Source: Bacteroidota bacterium
GTDB taxonomy: Bacteria > Bacteroidota > Bacteroidia > Cytophagales > Cyclobacteriaceae
Reading direction: 5' to 3'
DNA: 64,000 nt
NCBI GenBank assembly: GCA_023417785.1
Contig: JAEZEH010000096.1
Coordinates: 5,944 to 69,943, forward strand
In this document: one piece after another, positions 8,749 through 17,215 of the stretch
Layout of the letters: each line of letters opens with the position of its first letter
Position numbering within the stretch: the stretch's first letter is position 1
Program-made: the position numbers and the translations under genes
The notes under the pieces: model-generated
Seen by the model: the letters and a program-made list of their open reading frames with translations, nothing else
Told to the model about the DNA's origin: nothing
Databases searched by the model: none

Positions 8749-9654
8749 TCACTTCATTTTGTATCGCTCCTTCAGCGTCCGCAGCATGTGAACGTTGATA
8801 TCCCACTGATCGGCTACCGGTTGTTGCGTGTAGGGAAGTACGGGGAGGTATCCTGCGGGACCAAATTCCGTGGTAATCGTCAACGGTGTCCCGGATTTCT
8901 GAAGCCGATCGAATACGTTATCCCACCATGCCAGGTGAAAATCGACGGCGTCTTTCCACTCCGGCGCGCGCGGATCATTTACCTGTGGGCCTTCAGGATG
9001 ACCAACTCTCGAGTGAATGTGTACGGTTCTGCTCAGGGCAAGGTCCACATCACCGGCCTGATCCTGCAGAAACGATTCGTGGACGTTACACCAGTGGGAA
9101 ATGTCTAAGGTCAGTTTCAGGTTCGGATGGCGCTCAAGGAAATCGCGGGAGATATTGGCAGCGAACAATGCTTTCCCGCGATGCGTTTCGTGAACTACAT
9201 TTATTCCCGATGCTTTGGAAAACTCTTCAGCGATCTCAAAAAGCTGTGAGTTTTTCTCTATGTCAAAGAAATCTTTTCCGGTTTGCGAGTTTATAAAAAC
9301 AGGTTTCAGTTTCGCCAGGGCCTGAAGGTGCTTTTTAAAGTTGGTGGCGTGTATATCAAAATCCTTCTCGAAGGATTGGTAATACTGTCCTATAATTTCC
9401 AGGTTGTACTTGTGAGTTGCTGCAAGGAGTTCAGCCTGTTCAGGAACCTCGAAAGATGATACCGGGGTTTCAATGCCGTCGTAACCAGCTTCCTTAACAC
9501 GCTTACAAAAGGAATCCCATCCGTCGCTGGCGTCCCAGCGTGGGCAATAAAATTTAACCTGCATGATATCCGTAACTGTTGTCGTTGATTTTTCGATTAC
9601 GTAAACCACGGGGATCAATCCCAGTGTACTCGTTAAAAAGGTTCTTCTTTCCAT
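8749..9654 (-). CDS. sugar phosphate isomerase/epimerase-like TIM-barrel protein
   Basis: 301 residues of the xylose-isomerase-like TIM-barrel superfamily (AP_endonuc_2). Metal-site-like residues are visible: 'VVHETHRGKALF', 'LTLDISHWCNVHES', 'HIHSRVGHPEGPQ', and a late Glu in 'LTITTEFGPAGYLP'. The N-terminus 'ERRTFLTSTLGLIPVVYV' resembles a twin-arginine or short signal anchor, so export is possible but uncertain. It sits inside the DUF1501/DUF1549 operon, with 2 bases between it and the DUF1501 gene. The substrate cannot be deduced; a sugar or sugar acid is likely from the fold. Confidence 0.85.
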   Translation of the reverse strand: MERRTFLTSTLGLIPVVYVIEKSTTTVTDIMQVKFYCPRWDASDGWDSFCKRVKEAGYDGIETPVSSFEVPEQAELLAATHKYNLEIIGQYYQSFEKDFDIHATNFKKHLQALAKLKPVFINSQTGKDFFDIEKNSQLFEIAEEFSKASGINVVHETHRGKALFAANISRDFLERHPNLKLTLDISHWCNVHESFLQDQAGDVDLALSRTVHIHSRVGHPEGPQVNDPRAPEWKDAVDFHLAWWDNVFDRLQKSGTPLTITTEFGPAGYLPVLPYTQQPVADQWDINVHMLRTLKERYKMK

Positions 9655-9656
9655 TA

Positions 9657-11111
9657 CTAAGTTAGTATGGGGTGAACCACTTCCCCAGCCACGTCGGTGA
9701 GCCGGTATCTGCGTCCCTGAAATTTGAAAGTGAGCTGCTCGTGATCAATCCCCAGGAGATGAAGAATCGTAGCCTGAAGATCATGAACATGAACCGGGTC
9801 CTTTACAATGTTGTAGCTAAACTCATCGGTTTCTCCGTAAACAAGACCTTTCCTGATTCCGCCCCCTGCGAGGTAGACTGTAAAACATCTCGGATGATGG
9901 TCGCGTCCGTAGTTCGTGCGCGTCAGTTTTCCCTGGGAATAATTTGTCCGGCCAAACTCGCCGCCCCAGATTACCAGCGTATCGTCCAGCAGACCTCGTT
10001 GTTTCAAATCCCTGATCAAGGCCACTGATGGTTGATCTACGCTCTTCGCCATAATGCGAATATCATTCGGGAGGTTACCGTGCTGGTCCCAGCCCTGATG
10101 ATAGAGTTGAATGAAACGCACATCCTTCTCGGCCAGTTTTCGTGCGAGCAAACAGTTTGCTGCAAATGTTCCGGGTATTCGGCTTTCGGGGCCGTACATA
10201 TCAAAGATGTAGTCAGGTTCTTTTGAAATATCCAGTGTAGTTGGTACGGAAGCCTGCATTCGGTAGGCCATTTCATATTGCTGCATCCGGTTATTGACTT
10301 CTGGATCAAGAACCTTCTTGTATTGTTCCTCATTCAATCTGGTCAACGCGTCAAGCATGTTTCGGCGTGAGTGTTGGCCCATACCCGGGGGGTTGTTCAG
10401 ATAAAATATAGGATCCGGCCCTGACCGGAATACCACTCCCTGATGGGTAGACGGAATAAAACCATTACTCCAGAGCTTCGCATAGAGCGGTTGATCTCCT
10501 TCGCGCGCGCGCGACAGGAGCACAACGAAAGCGGGAAGATTCTTGTTTTCTGATCCGAGTCCATAGCTGACCCACGAACCCATCGAAGGCCGCCCCGCGA
10601 TTTGGTTGCCGGTCTGGATGAACGTCACGGCCGGATCATGGTTGATGTGTTCCGTATGCATGGAGCGGATAAAACACACATCGTCTACGATCCGGGTATG
10701 ATGAGGAAGCAACTCACTGACCCACGCCCGTGATTTGCCATACTGATTGAACTTATAAACCGACGCCGCCAGCGGAAACGACCTTTGACCGGATGACATG
10801 CCTGTCAGTCGCTGGCCATTCCGGACCGATTCGGGCAACTCCTGACCCCACATTTCCTCAAGCTTTGGTTTGTAGTCAAAGGTTTCCAGTTGTGATGGCG
10901 CACCGCTCTGGAAAAGGTAGATCACGCGCTTGACCCTGGGTACAATCGGTGAACGCGATTTGGAAGAACCTTCGTTCAAAAACGCTGCAACGGCATTCGA
11001 TGGCAGCAACGTAGAGAGCGCGGCCGCACCAATGCCGAGACCAGCCTGTCCCAGAAAAGTCCGTCGACTCAGTTGATCGTGTATCTGATCGTGTATCTCC
11101 GTTTTCATCAT
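9657..11111 (-). CDS. DUF1501 domain-containing exported protein
   Basis: 484 residues with a twin-arginine signal ('SRRTFLGQAGLGIGAAALST'). The body matches the DUF1501 family, which is related to the alkaline phosphatase/sulfatase fold: 'RVIYLFQSGAPSQLETFDYK', 'HTEHINHDPAVTFIQTG', 'RFIQLYHQGWDQHGNLPND', 'LVIWGGEFGRTNYSQG', 'YGRDHHPRCFTVYLAGGGI'. DUF1501 genes are habitually paired with DUF1549/DUF1553 cytochrome proteins, and here the upstream gene overlaps by 4 bases (stop/start ATGA type), indicating translational coupling. The biochemical role of the pair is not established. It probably works in the periplasm. Confidence 0.93.
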   Translation of the reverse strand: MMKTEIHDQIHDQLSRRTFLGQAGLGIGAAALSTLLPSNAVAAFLNEGSSKSRSPIVPRVKRVIYLFQSGAPSQLETFDYKPKLEEMWGQELPESVRNGQRLTGMSSGQRSFPLAASVYKFNQYGKSRAWVSELLPHHTRIVDDVCFIRSMHTEHINHDPAVTFIQTGNQIAGRPSMGSWVSYGLGSENKNLPAFVVLLSRAREGDQPLYAKLWSNGFIPSTHQGVVFRSGPDPIFYLNNPPGMGQHSRRNMLDALTRLNEEQYKKVLDPEVNNRMQQYEMAYRMQASVPTTLDISKEPDYIFDMYGPESRIPGTFAANCLLARKLAEKDVRFIQLYHQGWDQHGNLPNDIRIMAKSVDQPSVALIRDLKQRGLLDDTLVIWGGEFGRTNYSQGKLTRTNYGRDHHPRCFTVYLAGGGIRKGLVYGETDEFSYNIVKDPVHVHDLQATILHLLGIDHEQLTFKFQGRRYRLTDVAGEVVHPILT

Positions 11112-14100
11112 CTTTTTATCAGGGCCTCATCCGAGTTCATAATCGTATTTACCACTACCGTGAAAGCCGCGACCTGAACGGGATCAAGGTCCGTGTTCAC
11201 CGGATACTCCCCGTTCTTTTGAAGAAGCACTGCCTCGTCGCGGTGATCCGAAAAGTGCTTACGTTCCTTATCCAGCAACTCCATAAGTACAGCCAATTCC
11301 GTTGGCCGGGGCGGGCGTGAAGTGATGGCAAGGAAACAATCCCTGATGGCTACTTCCACCGCCACATCGAGAGCAATGGCTTTTTCGGCGAGGACCCTCG
11401 CGGCTTCGACGAACTGCGGATCATTCATCATCACCAATGCCTGCAACGGTGTCGCTGTACGCTGCCGCCGCACCGTGCAGAGTTGTCGGTCAGCCGCATC
11501 GAAATTCAGCATCATGGGCGGGGGCGACGACCGTTTCCACACCGTGTACATGCTTCGGCGATAAAGGCTGTCACCGTGTTGTTGCTTATAATTGACTGCG
11601 TTTCGTGTCGCCAACGCTTCCCATAGCCCTTTTGGCTGATAGGGGTAAACGCTAGGGCCCCCGATTTTCCGGGAGAGCAATCCGCTCGCAGTCAGTGCCA
11701 GGTCGCGAACCTGTTCTGCGGAGTATGCGTGGGCCGGCCCGCGGGCAAGCCATCTGTTTTCAGGGTCATTCTCGCGCGCATCGGAGTTAGCGACCGATGA
11801 CTGACGATAAGTCGCAGACATTACGATTCGTTTCAGGAAAGCCTTCGTATTCCATCCATCCTGACGAAACTGAACTGCAAGCCAGTCGAGCAGTTCGGGA
11901 TGCGTGGGGAGCTCACCCTGATTACCAAAGTCTTCCTGGGTTTTTACGATTCCGTTTCCAAAGAAATGCAGCCAGAACCGGTTAACCATTACACGGGAAA
12001 ACAAGGGATTGTCGCGATGAAGGAGCCATCGGGCGAGACCCAGACGGTTTCGCGGAAAGCCTTCGGGTAGACGGCCCAGTTTCACCGGCGTTTCAGCGGT
12101 CACTTCTTCCATCGGTGAGTCGTAAACACCACGGTCGAGCACAAAGGTCTTGCGCTTCTGATCTTCGGGAAGTTCGTCCATCACCATAACCTCCTCGACC
12201 GGGGTGACGGCCTTTGTTTCATCGAACCGAAGTGCGGCAAGTGCTTCCGTCCGTCTTTTGAAAGCGCTGTCATAATTCAGCACATAGAACTCAAACAAGC
12301 GTTCATCGCCAGGGCGTGCTGTCACTGCATCATCATGCTGGTAGATGGACGAAATCTCCAGCGCGGAAAGTCTGCGTTTGTAAATACGAAACTCATCCAT
12401 TTGAATGTCCTTGATGGTGGTGAGGAAATTCTTTCCGATCTCAAGAGGCATAAAGCTCCAGTTGTTGCCCTTGTCGTCGTGCAAAATGCTTTTCGTGAGG
12501 TTGTCCGTTAGTACGCGATCGTGGGCAGGATTCCCGTTGAGAAACAACCTGCACCCCTCAGCTTTTCCGCTTCCGTCATACGTGAAGGCGACGTGAGTCC
12601 ACTCATTTACAGCAATTTTATCTGTCGTCCGAATTTCAATTCCATTCGCCGGATACACGTACATCATCCTGAACGTGAGGGTCTGGTCGCTGTTCAACGT
12701 CAAATCGTATCCGCGATATCCTTCAAATTCCCCGTTATTCTTTGTCAGAATCGGTCCGGCTATCTGTTTTACCGGGTTGATCCAAAGCGAAATAGAAAAA
12801 GGCTGATTTCGTTCGAAATTCAATCCTTTGTAAAACCGTTCCGGCGTTGAGCCGGCCTCGCGGTCTGCATCTGATATAATGCTTAAGCCGCAATCGCCTT
12901 CAAAGTAAAGGGCGGTCCGGCCGAACTTACCGGGTACTTCCCTGGGTTTTCTATCGCGATCGCCAGACCAGTCGGTGGAAAACTCCGGTGACCCGGTGTG
13001 TTTGTAACGATCACCACTTCTGCGTTCGAAATCATGATGAATGAGCAGGTCGCGTGAGAGAATTTTTTCGTCCCGAAGTTCCCCGTCAACGGTTTTGAGG
13101 AAGCTTTTGAAGTTTTGTCGGAACAGTGGATTCTTAAAGGACACTTCTTCCTCTGCAACAGCTATTTTTTCCCGGATGTAGTGAATGGTTTTTTCCGTCT
13201 CAGTGTCGGGTAGCATCAACGTTGGTGACGCTTCGCCGCTGTATGGCACCGCGCCTGTCTCGCGATTCTGATTGAAGAATGCATACACCGAGTAGTAATC
13301 CTGAGCGCTGATCGGGTCATATTTATGATCATGACACCGGGCACATTCCATGGTAATTCCCAGGAATGCTTTTCCAAATGTGTTGGTCCGGTCGGCGACA
13401 TATTCAGTAAGATACTCCTCGGCAACGATTCCTCCTTCCTGCGACTGTGGATGCTGACGGTTGAACGATGTGGCAATTACCATGTCTTTCGACGGATTGG
13501 GCAGAAGGTCTCCCGCAAGCTGCCAGGTCACAAACTTGTCGAAAGGCAGGTTTTGATTAAATGCACGAATCACCCAGTCACGGTATGGATATGCGTTCCG
13601 CATGCCGTCATCCTGATACCCGTGCGTGTCGGCGTAACGCGCAAGGTCGAGCCAGCCCACGGCGAGATGCTCGCCAAAGTGCGGCGATTGAAGTAATATA
13701 TCAACTATTTTTTCATACGCCGCGTCCGACGGGTCTGTCAAAAAGTTTTCGACCTCCTGATTCGAAGGTGGGAGCCCGGTCAGATCCATATAAACGCGTC
13801 TGAGCAACACCTCGGGGTCGGCCTGTGGCGACGGCATCAGCTCTTTGTCACGCAGCTTTTTGATTACGAAATGATCTATTTCGTTCCTTACCCAACGCGT
13901 TTCTTCATCCTCCTTTATGCCCCAACGTGCGACCCAGTTTCGGCCCGCTTGAGGAAGGTCCGGTTCTTCAATACGGGTCAGGGACCAATGCTCCTTGTAT
14001 TCCGCTCCCGCTTCAACCCAGCGAATCAGCAAGGCCTTTTCTTCTGCGCTTAGCGCGAGGTGTGATTCCGGCGGCGGCATCATTTCATCCGGATCATTGG

Positions 14101-14407
14101 AAAGAATTCTTCTGACAAGTTCACTTCGCGAGGTATGACCGGGAACAAGTGCCGTGTTACCGCTCTCGAGTTTTGCTGAGGCAGATTCCAGAGATGTTAA
14201 CTGTAATCCGGCTTCAATTTTATTCTTGTCGGGGCCGTGGCACTTGAAACATCGATCAGACAATATGGGCTTGATGTGCTGGTTGTAGTCAGGACTTTCG
14301 ATCAGGGACTCCTTTGCCGATCGTACATCATCCGGCAATTCAGGACCGGAGGTGCATGCCTGCGCCAAAAGCGATAGAATTCCTATGAAAAATGAGATGC
14401 GCCGCAT
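11108..14407 (-). CDS. DUF1549/DUF1553 (PSD1) protein with cytochrome c and LamG domains
   Basis: 1099 residues. After a short lipoprotein-type signal (LLAQAC, Cys18) comes a PSCyt1-type haem domain (CFKCH, 'HIKPILSDRCFKCHGPDKNK'; 'LIRWVEAGAEYKEHW'). Then comes DUF1549 ('RRVYMDLTGLPPSNQEVENF', 'LDLARYADTHGY'), which contains a second CxxCH ('MECARCHDHKYDPIS'). A LamG/concanavalin-like domain lies at about 520-680 ('PFSISLWINPVK', 'EWTHVAFTYDGSG', 'DEFRIYKRRLSALE'), followed by DUF1553 ('GLARWLLHRDNPLFSRVMVN', 'ATPLQALVMMNDPQFVEAAR'). This architecture is abundant in Planctomycetes and Verrucomicrobia and also known in some Bacteroidota. It is the first gene of a four-gene operon. Anchored multi-domain electron-transfer proteins acting on a polymer are an inference. 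Confidence 0.95.
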   Translation of the reverse strand: MRRISFFIGILSLLAQACTSGPELPDDVRSAKESLIESPDYNQHIKPILSDRCFKCHGPDKNKIEAGLQLTSLESASAKLESGNTALVPGHTSRSELVRRILSNDPDEMMPPPESHLALSAEEKALLIRWVEAGAEYKEHWSLTRIEEPDLPQAGRNWVARWGIKEDEETRWVRNEIDHFVIKKLRDKELMPSPQADPEVLLRRVYMDLTGLPPSNQEVENFLTDPSDAAYEKIVDILLQSPHFGEHLAVGWLDLARYADTHGYQDDGMRNAYPYRDWVIRAFNQNLPFDKFVTWQLAGDLLPNPSKDMVIATSFNRQHPQSQEGGIVAEEYLTEYVADRTNTFGKAFLGITMECARCHDHKYDPISAQDYYSVYAFFNQNRETGAVPYSGEASPTLMLPDTETEKTIHYIREKIAVAEEEVSFKNPLFRQNFKSFLKTVDGELRDEKILSRDLLIHHDFERRSGDRYKHTGSPEFSTDWSGDRDRKPREVPGKFGRTALYFEGDCGLSIISDADREAGSTPERFYKGLNFERNQPFSISLWINPVKQIAGPILTKNNGEFEGYRGYDLTLNSDQTLTFRMMYVYPANGIEIRTTDKIAVNEWTHVAFTYDGSGKAEGCRLFLNGNPAHDRVLTDNLTKSILHDDKGNNWSFMPLEIGKNFLTTIKDIQMDEFRIYKRRLSALEISSIYQHDDAVTARPGDERLFEFYVLNYDSAFKRRTEALAALRFDETKAVTPVEEVMVMDELPEDQKRKTFVLDRGVYDSPMEEVTAETPVKLGRLPEGFPRNRLGLARWLLHRDNPLFSRVMVNRFWLHFFGNGIVKTQEDFGNQGELPTHPELLDWLAVQFRQDGWNTKAFLKRIVMSATYRQSSVANSDARENDPENRWLARGPAHAYSAEQVRDLALTASGLLSRKIGGPSVYPYQPKGLWEALATRNAVNYKQQHGDSLYRRSMYTVWKRSSPPPMMLNFDAADRQLCTVRRQRTATPLQALVMMNDPQFVEAARVLAEKAIALDVAVEVAIRDCFLAITSRPPRPTELAVLMELLDKERKHFSDHRDEAVLLQKNGEYPVNTDLDPVQVAAFTVVVNTIMNSDEALIKR

Positions 14408-14622
14408 ATCAATCTTCCCTCTTGCGTGACTGAATGATAAATGGAAACAAGGTATCCCGGACTATCTTAAAGATAAGGAAAGTATTCGTGATTTACTGTT
14501 GATATGACCATTGTATGCCATGAAGTTCACTTACTAGTGTTAGCCAGGAATTAAAAAAAACGCAAACATTTCATTTACCGAAAAGTAATGTGAACTTTGC
14601 GCGAATTTTCTAAGCAACGGGT

Positions 14623-15924
14623 ATGCGACAAAAACTCCTCAGTGAAGGTGCCAACGAACTAAGTTACGAGATTCGCGAGATCGTAAAGAAAGCCGATCAA
14701 CTGAAGAAGCTCGGTGTAAACATCTCCTTTGAAAACATCGGGGATCCTATTCAGAAGAATCACAAGCTTCCCTCGTGGATTAAGGACATCATTTCTGGCC
14801 TGATGAAGCAGGACGACACCTACAGTTATTGTCCTTCCAAAGGTATGCTGGAGACTCGCGAGTTTCTCGCGAAACAAACCAACGCTGTTGGAGGTGTTCA
14901 GATAACTTCGGAGGATATATGCTTTTTCAATGGGCTTGGTGATGCAATTTCGAAAGCGTATCAATTCATCATGCCCACGTCGCGGATAATCGGACCTTCG
15001 CCGGCGTATTCGACCCACTCCAGCGCAGAAGCTGCCCACGCAAGTCATGAGCCGCTGACTTACAAGCTGGATCCCAACAATAAGTGGTATCCCGATCTGG
15101 ACGACTTGTATAACAAGGTGAAGTACAATCCCAACGTAGTGGGTATCCTCATCATCAATCCCGATAACCCTACCGGGATGGTCTATCCCCTGGAGACACT
15201 TAAGCGGATCGTGGCTATTGCCAAAGAATTCGACCTGTTTCTGATCGCCGATGAAATTTACATCAACATCACTTACAATGGAGTTCGCGCGTATTCACTC
15301 GCCGAAATCATTGAGGATGTGCCAGGCATCTCGATGAAAGGTATTTCAAAAGAGCTGCCGTGGCCCGGGGCGCGATGCGGCTGGATGGAGTACTACAACC
15401 GGGAAAAAGATCACGACTTTAACCGCCTGTGCACGGCTCTTGACAACGCAAAGATGATTGAAGTTTGCTCAACCAAGCTGCCGCAGGTGGCTATTCCCAG
15501 GATTCTGGGGGACCCCCGATTTAAAACCTATCGGGAAGAAACCAACCGGAACATCGGCCGCCGAAGCAAAATAATTACTGATATCCTGGGCACGGTTCCA
15601 CAGCTGACCTTTAATGAGACTTTCGGCGCCTTTTACAACACTATTATATTCCGCGACGGAACGTTACACCCGCAGCAGCGAATGGAAATCACGAGCGAAC
15701 ACGTACTGAATCTGGTCGAAAGCTGGGTGTCGCAGCCGATTCCTCTCGATAAACGATTTGTTTATTATCTGTTGGGAGCTAAAGGTGTGTGTGTGGTTCC
15801 CATTTCGTCGTTCTGTTCGGAGCTTCATGGCTTTCGGGTCACATTGCTTGAAGAGGATGAGGAAACACTGGTGAAAACGTTTACGGCTATCCGAGATGGA
15901 TTAGTTGAATATCTCGCATCGTGA
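14623..15924 (+). CDS. pyridoxal-phosphate-dependent aminotransferase, class I/II
   Basis: 433 residues with the fold-type I aminotransferase layout: 'NIGDPIQKNHKLPSW' near the N-terminus, 'YCPSKGMLETREFLAKQ', 'IINPDNPTGMVYPLETLKRI', 'LFLIADEIYINITYNG', and the PLP-binding Lys in 'MKGISKELPWPGARCGWMEY'. The C-terminal 'VSQPIPLDKRFVYYLLGAKG' contains a longer insert than AspC/AlaA proteins. It is divergent from the DUF1549 operon and 330 bases before ilvE. It could supply an amino donor reaction linked to the downstream amino acid genes, but the specificity (aspartate, alanine or other) cannot be read from the sequence. A weak -7-like GAACTTTG lies at 14592-14599. Confidence 0.9.
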   Translation: MRQKLLSEGANELSYEIREIVKKADQLKKLGVNISFENIGDPIQKNHKLPSWIKDIISGLMKQDDTYSYCPSKGMLETREFLAKQTNAVGGVQITSEDICFFNGLGDAISKAYQFIMPTSRIIGPSPAYSTHSSAEAAHASHEPLTYKLDPNNKWYPDLDDLYNKVKYNPNVVGILIINPDNPTGMVYPLETLKRIVAIAKEFDLFLIADEIYINITYNGVRAYSLAEIIEDVPGISMKGISKELPWPGARCGWMEYYNREKDHDFNRLCTALDNAKMIEVCSTKLPQVAIPRILGDPRFKTYREETNRNIGRRSKIITDILGTVPQLTFNETFGAFYNTIIFRDGTLHPQQRMEITSEHVLNLVESWVSQPIPLDKRFVYYLLGAKGVCVVPISSFCSELHGFRVTLLEEDEETLVKTFTAIRDGLVEYLAS

Positions 15925-15985
15925 AAAAACAAACAGATGTACGTACTCCTAACATGCGTTCTAGCGATTTTTTAAGTTTTTTTCC

Positions 15986-16016
15986 TTGAAATACTTGAAT
16001 GGTAAAGGTTTATTTG
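15986..16016 (+). promoter_or_regulatory. putative promoter of the ilv leader and operon
   Basis: TTG at 15986-15988 and TTTATTTG at 16009-16016 are separated by 20 bases. This fits the Bacteroidota housekeeping pattern (TTG, 19-21 bases, TAnnTTTG) with one mismatch in the -7 element. Transcription would start near 16023, about 20 bases before the leader-peptide ATG. Confidence 0.5.
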
Positions 16017-16042
16017 TGACAATTGTATTCGCACAGAATTTT

Positions 16043-16165
16043 ATGTCACTCAATCAGCAAATTACCGAACGCTTGTTAAACCTGAAAAGGGTAACGGGGA
16101 TTGCTGTGCGGGTCATTATCGTCAACCTCCTAAAGGATAAACGGGGCGATAGTGCGTGGACTTGA
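16043..16165 (+). CDS. branched-chain amino acid leader peptide (40 residues)
   Basis: A short frame starting with ATG at 16043 and ending TGA at 16163-16165. Of its 40 residues, 14 are Leu (6), Val (4) or Ile (4). They cluster at residues 20-30, where 8 of 11 are branched-chain (IAVRVIIVNLL). This composition is the hallmark of ilv-type attenuator leader peptides: shortage of charged Leu/Val/Ile tRNA would stall the ribosome there. The frame ends 21 bases before the 5' arm of a strong terminator, and its codons 33-35 contain the CGGGGCG antiterminator sequence. There is no clear Shine-Dalgarno sequence, which is common in this phylum. The peptide itself probably has no function beyond the stalling. 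Confidence 0.8.
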   Translation: MSLNQQITERLLNLKRVTGIAVRVIIVNLLKDKRGDSAWT

Positions 16166-16219
16166 TTAAATATTTCAAATGAAGCGAACCGCCCCGAACA
16201 CCGGGGCGGTTTTGTTTTA
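16142..16219 (+). terminator. ilv attenuator: antiterminator segment and intrinsic terminator
   Basis: The terminator is a perfect 10-bp stem, AACCGCCCCG at 16187-16196 with CGGGGCGGTT at 16202-16211, loop of 5, followed by a T-rich tract. The 5' arm core CGCCCCG can instead pair with an identical CGGGGCG copy at 16142-16148 inside the leader-peptide frame, just after the Leu/Val/Ile cluster. A ribosome stalled at the cluster would leave 16142-16148 free to form the antiterminator. A ribosome that reaches the stop codon would partly cover it and let the terminator form. Confidence 0.8.
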
Positions 16220-16231
16220 TACAAACCAGAA

Positions 16232-16246
16232 CAAACTAACAGTTGT
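16232..16246 (+). promoter_or_regulatory. conserved post-terminator element, ilvE copy
   Basis: CAAACTAACAGTTGT lies 20 bases after the terminator stem and 8 bases before the ilvE start codon. An identical 15-mer occurs after the hairpin of the leuC leader (25720-25734). It contains the dyad AACT-AAC-AGTT. Candidate roles are a protein or RNA control site, or a translation enhancer; none is proven. Confidence 0.6.
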
Positions 16247-16254
16247 AAAAAAAA

Positions 16255-17142
16255 ATGTACTATACCAAAGACACGATATTGTTTCTGAATGGTAAGTTCA
16301 TAAAAGCTGTAGATGCCCATACAGATTTATATAGCCAATCCCTGCATTATGGGATGGGCGCTTTTGAAGGGATCCGTGCCTATGAAACGCAGAATGGAAC
16401 CAAGATCTTCAAAGCATATGAACACTTCGAACGGCTAAGAAAAAGCTGTACTCTGGTCGGTATCCCGTTTCAATATGAAACGGAAGAACTGATCCAGATC
16501 GCTTATCAACTTTTGCGGAAAAACGATTACTCGGACGCATACATCCGGCCACTCGTATACTGTGGACCTAATATGCAACTCACGCAGACTTCTGAAGTCT
16601 ACCTGATGATGTGTGCATGGCAATGGGAAAAGTATCACGGCGACAAACAACTCAAGCTGTGTGTCTCATCCTATCAACGGCCGAACCCAAATTCCCTGAA
16701 GATGGAAGCAAAGGTTACGGGCCACTATGTGAATTCGATTCTCGCTACCAGTGAAGCAAAAGTAAGGGGATATGATGAGGCCCTGATGCTCGATATGCAT
16801 GGCAACGTTGCTGAAGCTCCTGGTGCCAACTTTTTCATGGAGAAAAATGGTGCACTCTTCACTCCGTCTCTCGGCCATATTCTACCCGGAATTACACGGC
16901 AAACCGTAATGAACATATGCCGTGAACTGGATATTCCCGTAACGGAAAGAACCATAACCCCCGACGAACTGGAATCGGCTGATAGCGCCTTCCTCTGCGG
17001 CACAGCAGCTGAGGTGGTCGGGATTGAATCAATTGATGCAAAACCTTTCGCCAAGCCTTGGTTCGAAAGCCTCGGCGCTTCCATTCAGGAGGCGTATCGG
17101 TGTCAGGTTCTGGAAAAATCATTCAGTTACGTAATCATATGA
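16255..17142 (+). CDS. ilvE: branched-chain amino acid aminotransferase
   Basis: 295 residues, usual for class IV (fold-type IV) PLP aminotransferases. It carries out the last step of Leu, Ile and Val synthesis, moving the amino group from glutamate to the 2-oxo acid. Recognisable parts are 'LHYGMGAFEGIRAYE' near residue 30, the PLP-Lys region 'KMEAKVTGHYVNSILA', 'GYDEALMLDMHGNVAEAPGANFF', and 'TPSLGHILPGITRQTV'. It is the first structural gene of the ilv operon, directly downstream of the attenuator, so its expression should depend on antitermination. The ATG at 16255 is preceded by an A-rich run rather than a Shine-Dalgarno sequence. Confidence 0.97.
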   Translation: MYYTKDTILFLNGKFIKAVDAHTDLYSQSLHYGMGAFEGIRAYETQNGTKIFKAYEHFERLRKSCTLVGIPFQYETEELIQIAYQLLRKNDYSDAYIRPLVYCGPNMQLTQTSEVYLMMCAWQWEKYHGDKQLKLCVSSYQRPNPNSLKMEAKVTGHYVNSILATSEAKVRGYDEALMLDMHGNVAEAPGANFFMEKNGALFTPSLGHILPGITRQTVMNICRELDIPVTERTITPDELESADSAFLCGTAAEVVGIESIDAKPFAKPWFESLGASIQEAYRCQVLEKSFSYVII

Positions 17143-17215
17143 TTTAACAAATACGATCAGATGCAATCTGAGTCGTTGATAAATATTTTTTAATCTGAGA
17201 TCTGAAGAACAACTC

